Origin: Ailurus styani
Taxonomy: Eukaryota; Chordata; Mammalia; Carnivora; Ailuridae
Reading direction: 5' to 3'
Length of the DNA stretch: 64,000 bases
Assembly (NCBI GenBank): GCA_002007465.1
Contig: LNAC01000037.1
Coordinates: forward strand, 1,358,335 to 1,422,334
Below the pieces are notes generated by a model. It saw only the letters and a list, made by a program, of their open reading frames with translations. It ran no database searches and was not told the origin of the DNA. Below are positions 56,001 through 64,000 of this stretch, piece by piece. The stretch's first letter is position 1; every line of letters begins with the position of its first letter. The translations under genes were made by a program, and so were the position numbers.

Positions 56001-57529
56001 ACAATTCTTTTTTTTTTTTTTTTAACGAGCTAAAATCCCTTCCTAAACACAGAGACTTTTAGTACTATTCTTCCCATGTTTTCAAAACAGGGCTTTGCAA
56101 ATTTATTACCTGTGTCTGCTAAAAGTCTTTCTCCCATCTTTCATGTATTCATTGTTAAAGCTGACTGTTTTGGGATCTCCTTGGACTGGACTCTTCTTAG
56201 CTACACATTTCTTTTTGTCCTAATTTTAGCTTCTGGAGGCTCAGGCTGGGATAATGACAGTGTTATCTCGGAGATGTTTGAAGGCTTTCTTCCTAATTTC
56301 CTTCTAGACCCACCCACTCTGCACTCCCATGGTCTAGGATCACATCTGCGTCTCCCTTGCTCTCAGCTTCCCGTCATTGTCACGTTGCTCACCAATCTCC
56401 TGGTCCACAGTTGGTCCACAGGGGTGGTGCTCCTGCTTGTTTCCTAACATTTGAGGCCTGGGGGTCAGGCTGAGCATGCAGAAGTGTGCTCCTGTGAAAA
56501 CACAAGGAATGAGGCTATCATAGACCTTTCCAGGTCATTGAGGTTCTAATTTTTATATTTCCACCTTGCTTTTTGAACGGTATGATTTGGTAGGGGCCAG
56601 AGAACACTAAACAAGGAGCCAAATGACTGTTTTCTAGACATAGAGCAGCCATAAACTTGCTATGTGACCCAGGACAAAAGCTTGGCCCCAAACCTCTTCT
56701 CCCTCCATCCCCTCCCGCCCCCAATAGGATAAAGGAGTTTGGCAAGATTACTTCACCTCATTAAGCCTATAACTTTAAAAATGAAGCCTGAAGATGATCT
56801 CTTGGTTCTGGACCTGTATTAAGGATCCAGGACCTCATCGGTTCCAGTGATGGCCCATGTTGAGCTGCCCTATTACTGGAGCTTCAGGGTTCTAAAATTA
56901 TGTACATCTTACTTCTGTTATTCTCAGTAGGGAAAAATTTTAATCAAGGAGAGTATTGTAAAAAAAGAGCTAACATTGATGGAATAATTTGCACAAAACA
57001 CAACATAATACACTAGTGCATGTTCACATTCCCTTCTAAGAAATTTTTGACACCAGGCATGTTTCAAATTTAGAAATATATCATCCTTGGGGGGCTTCAA
57101 AACCAAGCATTTCTGAAGCAGAACAAACATTCACACAAGGTGAGATAAAGACTAATAACATTGATATTTCTGAGGCAAAACACGAATATCCATATAAAAT
57201 GAAATAAAGACTATTACATCATTAGTTAAAGTCAGGTTGTCACCTGCATTTATAAAAACAATTCTTTTTTCAGATTTTTTTTGGATTCAGAATTGTAGAT
57301 AAGGGGTTAAATATGGGCCTATATTAGGAAAAAAAAGTTGTGGCATTGGTAGTAGAGATCAAAACTGGTCTTATTTACTGGTTTTGTTTTTACCAGAACA
57401 GAAGATGGGAAATTCGGTAGGGTATGTATCCACTTGATTTTATGAGATTCATCCAAAGCCTTCAAGTGAAGTACATATGGATGAAACCCACTGAATTGAA
57501 TTGACTACATTTGTGCTTCTCTTATATGC
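53071..57529. other. Long block with few recognisable elements
   Basis: About 4.5 kb. Possible weak elements: 55010-55260 ('CTGGTCAGAGTAGCACAGCA') resembles an old CR1/L2-type LINE; 56600-56760 ('AACTTGCTATGTGACCCAGG') resembles sense MIR. A T-run lies at about 56008-56023. Open frames reach 123 codons (56076-56447 plus) with no recognisable domain. No gene called. Confidence 0.4.
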
Positions 57530-57790
57530 TAAACAAATTCTTTCATTCAATAGGTATTTACTGAAGTTATACTGGGTGCCAATTCCTGAGCTAGGTAAAT
57601 GAGGATATAAGAATGAATATATTAGGGGTGCCTGGGTGGCTCAGTCAGTTAAGTGTCAACTCTTGATTTCAGCTCAGATCATGATCTCAGGGTTGTGAGA
57701 TTGAGCCTCGAGTTGGGCTCCAAGCTCAGTGTGGAGCCTGCTAAAAGATTTTCTCTCCCATTCCCTCTGTCCCTCTGCATGCTCGTGCGT

Positions 57791-57825
<35 letters not shown>

Positions 57826-58200
57826 AAAAGAATGGTTATGTTATTTATAACTGTTTTTACTGAAACCATAAGTCAAGAAAGGAAGAGAGCCATTATGCAA
57901 ATATTTGCAAATTATCGGGAAGACTTAGTCTAGTCTTATGGTTCAAAGAATTCCCTTAAAACAGGTATTTAGACTAAAACTTGAAGGATGGAGTGGTGCC
58001 AGCCAAATGAGGGTAGGGGAGAAGCAATGTTCCAGGAAGTGGGCATATGTGATGGCACAGGTGGGAGAAACCCATTGAGTGAGCCTGAAGAATCTAGTAA
58101 GTTTGGAGCAAAGAGCAAGATGAAGAGTAGCTAGAGAGGTGAGTTAGGGGTCAGATTGCAGAGGACCATGTAAACCAGATTAAAGAGTTTAGAACCGTTG
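57530..58200 (-). repeat. L2 (ancient LINE) 3' region, split by a SINE
   Basis: Left part: 'CATTCAATAGGTATTTACTG', 'CTGGGTGCCAATTCCTGAGC'. Right part after the SINE: 'AAACTTGAAGGATGGAGTGG', 'GGGGAGAAGCAATGTTCCAG', 'GATTGCAGAGGACCATGTAA', as in reverse-complement L2 ('...gagcattccaggcagaggg...agggccttgtaggcc'). A sense-orientation L2 terminus follows at about 58225-58322 ('CATGGACCATATTCTGTTCT', 'GTTTGACATGTGGTAAATAT'). Confidence 0.7.
57625..57827 (+). mobile_element. CAN-SINE with TSD, (CT)n-expanded
   Basis: Head 'GGGGTGCCTGGGTGGCTCAG', 'AAGTGTCAACTCTTGATTTC', 'GGGCTCCAAGCTCAGTGTGG', then an expanded (CT)n at about 57793-57822 before a very short A tail. AAGAATGAATATATTA (57609-57624) and AAGAATGGTTATGTTA (57828-57843) are a decayed TSD. 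Confidence 0.95.
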
Positions 58201-58419
58201 GTTACTATGTCAGTCTTGTCTATAAACAACCTGTTCTTTGAGTCATGGACCATATTCTGTTCTTTGTATTCTAGAGCTCATCACAATGTTTGACATGTGG
58301 TAAATATACATTTATGAAAGGAACGGGGGGACAGGAATGAATTTAAGAATAAATAACAAAATATAAGCATGGGAGAAAACTTGATTATGAGACATGGTGT
58401 TAATCATTTTTAAGAATGG

Positions 58420-58570
58420 GGAGGTGGTTTCTCAGCTAAGGGTTCAGAATCTGGATTTTTAAATAAAGCTTAAACATATTCTGTGACTTCAGGCAAATAG
58501 TTTTGCCCTCAAAATGCTGTAAAATAAGATAGTTCATCTATCATCTCTAGCTCTGAAATTCAATAAATCT
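58420..58570 (+). repeat. MIR fragment
   Basis: 'GGTTCAGAATCTGGATTTTT', 'TCTGTGACTTCAGGCAAATA', 'GTTTTGCCCTCAAAATGCTG' and 'TAAAATAAGATAGTTCATCT' follow sense MIR. Confidence 0.7.
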
Positions 58571-60099
58571 ATAAAAAGAGCTTCGAAATCTGTGGGGCAG
58601 ATTTCTATCATTCAGAACACAATTGGTTGCAAATTGCAGTGTGATTCTTGTGGATACCACATTATGAGGAAAGAATCATGGGAAGAGTCTGTTTTCAGGA
58701 AGGTATATGCCCACATACATCATCTAAACTTTTTGATTCATCTTTGATTGAATATTCATCCTACTTCTAACAATATAGTTTGAAGAACTGTTTTTCCTCA
58801 AATTTATATTCAGTAACGCCCTCGATGTTTCTCAAATTACTAGTGTCAGTTAGGACAAGAACAAAACAAGAATGTTAAAAATACATTGTGTGTCTATGCC
58901 ATGGCCGCAAAAACTGAATACCAACTTGCCAGCGAAGGCTTTCTTTTCCGGGAACATAATTTGCCTGTGGGGCTTCATTTAAATACTTTGAAAATGTGTC
59001 CAAGGAAATATAGCAGTTGAAATGATTATCAGAAACTGGTTGTGTTTCATTCTAAATCACACTTGTTTCCAAGACACTTTTGGTAAAGCTAGAAGAGGAT
59101 CAAGAGAGGGTGTTTGGAGTCCACTCTCAGTCCTCAAACATAAAGGACATTTTTTCTTATTGCCTAGTTTTATCTATGGCAACTTGACCTATTTTCCTAT
59201 TTTATTCCTCCAGTATGTACAGATAAAACATATATTATTTGGCTTAGAACTTTGAAGAACTTTTGTGGCTGTCTATCTGTAAGACATTTTAGTATTTAGC
59301 AGACAGTGTAGCTTGGCTTTTTAGAAAACAAGCTTGGGAGCTTATAGAACCAGTGGGCTTGATTGTAATTTTTTTGAACTGGGTTTTCTACATGGGAGAT
59401 GCAAGACTAGGCCAGATAAATATCATATAGGGGTAGACAAATCTCAGTATTTTGGTTTTTACAATATAGTTGAAATAGCTGCTGAGGCGAGATGGAGAGG
59501 TTGTAAGGTCTTAACTCAAATTGCATGACCTTGGGGAGTTCACTCAATCTCTCTGGGCCTCATTGTCCTCTCCTGTATGATGAATGAGACCATATGAAAC
59601 CCAGGGTGTCTCTGTTCCAAAATTCTAACATCTACGATCTCAGGAAGACAAGTTGCTTTATGTACAAAAGTTTGAAAATTGCACATTTTGGGTCTGAGCT
59701 AAACTATCATAGAGATTCAAGCTTATTCTAATAAAAAAAGTTTACATATTTTATTTAAGGAAAGACTGTCAATTTCTGGCAAAAGAAGTCCAACAGCTTC
59801 TAAATCATGATTTATCTTACTTCTCACTTTGGGAGAAGCTTCATTGACTTGCCCCAGTGAGTGTGCTTTAAATCTCAGAGCCCAAATGTGAAGAATCACT
59901 CTTATTATAAATATATTTGACTATTTTCTTTCACACACACATACATATCATATATGTGTATATGCAATTATATTTACATGTTAATATTTGGATCATTATT
60001 TGAAACATTTTTACTACTAAGAGCTCACATCTACTTTATGGTTTAAGGAATAATGCTTTCCAGGTACTAGCATGCAGGACAATGCTTTTAGTTTATAAG
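58571..60099. repeat. Mostly unassigned; MIR at about 59470-59640 (+)
   Basis: 'GTCTTAACTCAAATTGCATG', 'ACCTTGGGGAGTTCACTCAA' and 'TCTCTCTGGGCCTCATTGTC' are a good sense MIR. The rest of the interval is AT-rich with an alternating (CA/TA) stretch at about 59933-59965 and no exon. Confidence 0.6.
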
Positions 60100-60109
60100 A
60101 AATGAAACA

Positions 60110-60249
60110 AAGTGGGGTAATTGGGCTATGGGCATTAAGGAGGGCATGTGATGTGATGAGCACTGGGTGTTAGACACAACTGATGAATCACTGAACACTA
60201 CATCTGAAACTAATGATGTACTATATGTTGGCTAATTGAATTTAAAAAA
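60110..60249 (+). mobile_element. 5'-truncated carnivore LINE-1 3' end, 10-bp TSD
   Basis: 'TGGGCTATGGGCATTAAGGA', 'GGGCATGTGATGTGATGAGC', 'ACTGGGTGTTAGACACAACT', 'GATGAATCACTGAACACTAC', 'GATGTACTATATGTTGGCTA' and a poly(A) tail match the carnivore L1 terminus ('gggcattaaggagggcac...gagcactgggtgttat...'). AAATGAAACA flanks at 60100-60109 and 60250-60259. It is a different L1 lineage from the elements at 13146 and 30603. Confidence 0.93.
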
Positions 60250-60259
60250 AAATGAAACA

Positions 60260-62004
60260 GAGAAATTGTTAGAGTCTGGGGTTTCTAGGAAATTTACTCC
60301 AGGAAGTCAGCATTACCGAGAGTAAACTATTGTCTGTCTGTGTTAACACTTCACCTAAAACATATTGTCCAAGTCTGCTGGACTAAACTCAAGAATAGAG
60401 GTTTTAACATATCATGAAATGATTAGTAGTGATGAATCATCTTTCTGATCTTGTTTGTCTGCTTCTTTCTTCCCTGTAACTACCTGTCAGGTAGTATGGG
60501 ATTTTTAGCACTGTACTACTTTACAGTAGGTATCTACAGTCTTCTTCTGTAAAATGAGAGGAAGATGAGATTCAGCCTACAAAGGGAAGATGCTGTAAGA
60601 ACAACATCTCAAAAGTATTCTCAGCTCTCACAGGAAGGCAATTCATTAATATAATTTATTTTATTTTAAAATTTAGTCCCCACTGATGACTAAAAAAATT
60701 TAATGTGGCTGACCATAAAATACATAAATGCTATGAAACAGAAAATCATTAATACCAGAACAAGAAAACCTGATTGATAGGGGAGAGAAGAGCAGGAAGT
60801 TTTTGTTTGCTTTCTGTCTGTTTATTTTTCAAAGAACTGAAAACCAAACACTGAATCATTACCCCAAGCAATTTTTACGTCCTGACAAAATTGGCTTCAT
60901 GGTGGAAGAGAGCCGTTCAGTGGAATCTCTATGGGATGTACAAGGCTCTTACTTGGAGGCTGCTGAGCCTGGCAAGTAGTGACGATCAGCAGTTACCCTC
61001 TGACAGCTATTCTGCGGCTTAAGGAAGAGGGCCTGTGGTTACAGTCCAACTCCTGCTGGACAGGTATCCACATCATAAGAAACCACCACTAAACTTGGCA
61101 CTAAGGCCGACTATTATTGGCAGTGGAGAGAGAAGGCCTGAATCAGCATTCGGCCTGAGAGCCCTGACCATCTAACCTGGTCACTCTAGACCAGGCCTGA
61201 GAGAGGCCGCTCTGCGGGGTACACGGGAGCATGGAAGGGATCATGGCCTGAGAGCATTTGACAGTCTATGGACACAGTGATCATTCTGATTTCCAGGCTT
61301 TTCCATCTGGCACATTTTTATGCCCTTAAATTCATAAAGAAAAAGGAAATCCCTCCTCTCCTTATATTGAGTATAATCTTTTATCAGCCAATGAAAAACT
61401 ATAAGCCCATAGTCCAGGCACTCTCTCTACAAGGTAACAATGTATCTAAGGCCTCGAAATTGTTTTAAACACAGTCACTGTGCTGAGAAAGCTCACATTT
61501 TTACAGAATGGTAAAGCGGTGATGAGGAAAAGCAAAGAAATCCATGCCCAAAGGTCATCCAGCAGTGAAAGCTGGCCTTTCAGTGAGTTGGCCATGTCCT
61601 GGGCCGTTTACTACGGCCCACCTCCAGGGCAACAGAGGACCCGTGGTGGTTCTATCCAGATGGTGGAGTGCTCCAGGCCTTATTTTCCTGAAACCTGATG
61701 TCCTAATAGGCCCCGGTATCTACTGTAAAGAAGTATAAAACGGCTTATTCTTCCAGTAGGCTCTCACTTTGTTTCCTTCACTTTTCCATATCTGGTTATT
61801 TTTATTCAACACACAGTAAAATACATCCCTGAATGGAGAGAGCATACTAATGGATCAAAGGTGTTCCAAGGGCATTGCCACCAATATGTCAACGGTAGAA
61901 TTTACCTGGCCCACGGGGCCCAACAGTCATTAAACAGGATAGCAGTCTGGGGCGCCAATGAGCTCCACAGTATTATAGTTAATGTTGACCCCAGTAGGGT
62001 GGGT
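60260..62004. other. Unassigned block, GC-richer at 60880-61260 and 61540-62000
   Basis: No repeat named with confidence. A weak MIR-like run lies at 61500-61580 ('TCATCCAGCAGTGAAAGCTG'). A TATA-like TATAAAA (61734), CCAAT words (about 61387, 61955) and an AATAAA (about 62021) occur, so an old LTR is possible, but I do not recognise one. Open frames are at most 72 codons. Confidence 0.35.
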
Positions 62005-62019
62005 GCACCTCCTGCTGGT
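62005..62019 (-). promoter_or_regulatory. CTCF-like motif (reverse)
   Basis: GCACCTCCTGCTGGT on the plus strand is close to the reverse complement of the CTCF core (GCGCCCCCTGSTGG). Orientation is reverse, facing the forward motif at 41316. Motif evidence only. Confidence 0.35.
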
Positions 62020-63423
62020 CAATAAATGAGGTAAATTTAATGGCAGCCTTTGAGGTGAACCAATGTTTTATTCCTTGGCCAAGGCTGGAAACTGTGGCTG
62101 GCCGTCAGGAGAGGAGGGTGATATTTAGGAGTGTGGAGAGGCAGGCAAAATGCTCGTAAAGAGCTTGGAAAATGCTTATAAACGTGGTTGAGAAGAGACA
62201 AGGCATTGGAAACAAAAGCAGATTTTCCAAACCAAATCTCTGAGATGCAATTATTTTTTTTTAAATTTTTTATTTTTTTAATTTTTTTTCTGGAGACAAG
62301 CTCTGGTTGAACTGTGTGGTACAACTGCTAACAGCTTTTTGCCAGAAGGAGTCAAGTAAACATGGCAAAGAAATGTTTTTCTCCTTTAGGGAATATTGAC
62401 TTTTCTCTTTCCTGTGACTGTTTTTTTTTTCCCCCTCCTTACCCTACCTGGAAACAGTTATAGTTGCTATAATCATATCAAACTAAATACACGGAGATGA
62501 ATTAGCCTTGAAAGTACTTAGCATTAACACATGGTAGAGTCAATGTAGTCAACATAATTTAGAATAATTAAACTTTTGTGAGATTTCCCATTTTCCTTTG
62601 CTCTGTGTTTGCTTAATTTCTTTGGGTAGTCATAACTTTTGGCACTTCAATTTAAAATCTTGTACTTGCTTTTTACACTAAATCAAAGACAATTTTTTAC
62701 TAAGTTTCAAAGTGAAAGGAACAGAATATAATTGTAAGCAAAAAGAGTGGGGCTGACGTGATCAGGGAAATATAATGTAATTGCTAGCTTAAATAGAGAT
62801 TATCATGATTGAGGGTAGAATTTGATTTCTCAAGACTCACAATTCTTAAAATCTAGTTAGCTGTCATTCAATAGCAAAAAAACTGTTTTCTTTATTTTTT
62901 TGCATTAACTGGCTTTTAACTTTCAGAGTTTTCTCTGTAAATGATTTTTAAATTGGAGGAAAGGCCTAGTAAACTTTCAGTGCTTTCTTATTATCTCAGT
63001 GTATATTTAGGAAACATCAGGATATATGTTAATCTAATATTTATGGTAATTTAAATTGGTCATGTGCGAAGGAAAAACTTCTACTAAATACCTGAATACT
63101 TCCTATATGATCAGTCTAATTGCCTCACAATAATGAAAGTAGAAGTCCTTTTTTTTTTAAAATCCTTCAACTTGAAGAGGGCTGAGCACTTATACATACG
63201 TGTTTAATAAAGTATCTGATTAATGCAGATTTTTTTTTAAATCAGCATGCTCGGCTGAGCCTCTAAAAAGCAGTAGGCTAAGAACTGTAACTCACAACAA
63301 TGAGTGTTGGTTTGCTTTTTCCCCTGGTAAAGAGCAGTCTGGGCCCTATAGTCCGGTTCCTACAGTAAGCCTTCTTATCTTCCAGTGCCACATGGCGAAG
63401 GTGCATTGTAACAGCCATAGACA
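62020..63423. other. Unassigned AT-rich sequence
   Basis: T/A-runs at about 62250-62290 and 62420-62435. The 113-codon minus frame at 63278-63619 has no recognisable domain. Nothing else identified. Confidence 0.45.
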
Positions 63424-63438
63424 CCACCAGGGGGTGCC
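63424..63438 (+). promoter_or_regulatory. CTCF-like motif (forward), strongest in the window
   Basis: CCACCAGGGGGTGCC matches the CTCF core CCASYAGRKGGCRS with one deviation (T in the GGC part). Forward orientation, in non-repeat sequence. Occupancy not known. Confidence 0.5.
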
Positions 63439-63599
63439 AAAGGACAGCACCTGTTTGCATAATGGGCTGAAGGGCACTGCAGAAAGAGTGGAAGAAAATC
63501 ACCCCCAAGTGAGAAAATTTGGGGTTGGACCCACCTTGGGCCACGGTGGAGTAACTTCTTATGATAGTGGGTTTGTGCAAATGGTCTTCAATCACTAGA

Positions 63600-63735
63600 A
63601 ATGGCCAGGGCCATTGCAATCATCAGGTAAACCTCCTTACTTTGTAACTGAGTCTACAGAGATCTATAGAGAGCAAAGGACTTGTCCAGAGCTCTGACTG
63701 TGGGATGTGGCAGAACAGAGACTAGAGTGGACGTC
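63600..63735 (-). repeat. Probable MIR fragment
   Basis: 'ACTTTGTAACTGAGTCTACA', 'AGCAAAGGACTTGTCCAGAG', 'CTCTGACTGTGGGATGTGGC' and 'AGAACAGAGACTAGAGTGG' follow the reverse-complement MIR core ('...cttgtccaaggtcacac...agtggcagagc...'). Confidence 0.6.
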
Positions 63736-64000
63736 TCCAGATATTTCTTTCATGGCTTCTTCCTCTCTGCCATGCTATCTCCTCATAGTGAAAATACCGC
63801 AAGGGAAGTTCACACATTGCCCTTTGTCCTTTTCAAAACCAGTGAATGGAAAATCATCTCCTCCCCTGAACCTCCAGGTTCTAATGAATAGATACTGAGA
63901 ATTTTCCCTCTGTACGCCTTCCTCAAAGATTCTTATGGAAGAGGATTCACTCAGAGGACTTTGTGTTCTATTTAGGGAAACCACATTCCTATTGGAGTGT
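63736..64000. other. Unassigned end of window
   Basis: No repeat or exon recognised. Overlapping 63-69-codon frames on both strands look random. Confidence 0.5.

Noticed and set aside
56076..56447. 123-codon plus frame
   Set aside because: No domain, no splice or promoter context, Leu/Ser/Phe-rich as expected from C/T-rich sequence.
63278..63619. 113-codon minus frame
   Set aside because: No recognisable domain; an overlapping plus frame is open over the same bases.

Overview
The window reads as ordinary nuclear DNA from a carnivoran mammal, most likely a mustelid (ferret, mink, marten, badger or otter group). The main evidence is 24 tRNA-Lys-derived CAN-SINEs, recognised by a head reading GGCGCCTGGGTGGCTCAG, a (C/T)-rich middle and an AATAAATAAAATCTT-poly(A) tail, or the reverse complement. 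This family is restricted to Carnivora. Several copies (30309, 35215, 38474, 50907) carry the variant 'GGGTTAAAGCCTCTGCC...CTGCCTGCCTCTCTGCCTAC', which I associate from memory with mustelid genomes. Carnivore-type LINE-1 3' ends at 13146, 30603 and 60110 agree with this.

I find no convincing protein-coding exon, no functional RNA gene and no sign of bacterial, phage or viral cargo. Open frames are short (longest 225 codons) and most lie in SINEs or simple repeats. The segment is therefore best read as intergenic or intronic DNA. Its content is layered: ancient mammalian repeats (MIR, L2, a CR1/L3 fragment, MER20, MER5A, old L1M pieces, a MaLR-type solo LTR); carnivore LINE-1 3' ends and CAN-SINEs inserted on top, many with clear target-site duplications (TSDs); and microsatellites, several of which grew out of SINE tails.

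Layout: 1-9.1 kb, old unique DNA with a few SINEs and a 225-codon open frame at 3.1-3.8 kb. 9-16 kb, SINE-dense, with a LINE-1 3' end, a SINE-born (TTCC)n array and an assembly defect (single N at 15355 flanked by a 68-bp duplicate). 16-23.3 kb, L2/MIR-rich, with a poly(T)-only insertion at 21.0 kb. 23.3-28 kb, largely repeat-free, with enhancer-like sequence near 24 kb. 28.0-28.5 kb, a 520-bp CAT/CCA-type minisatellite. 28.5-34.1 kb, MIRs, a young SINE, an inverted LINE-1 end and dinucleotide repeats. 34.4-34.8 kb, the only CpG-dense patch, with paired AP-1-like sites, a G-quadruplex motif, an NRF1-like palindrome and splice-donor-like sites. 35.4-37.8 kb, repeat-free, the best conserved-enhancer candidate. 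37.8-44.6 kb, SINEs, a MaLR-type LTR and an old LINE-1 split by a SINE. 44.6-64 kb, mostly ancient DNA, with three more SINEs and CTCF-like motifs near 62.0 and 63.4 kb that pair with one at 41.3 kb.

No genes work together here. The functional hypotheses worth testing are regulatory: the CpG patch at 34.4-34.8 kb, the repeat-free blocks at about 24 and 36 kb, and the CTCF-like sites. No new biological system is evident. Repeat names come from recalled consensus sequences, not a search, so subfamily assignments are approximate.
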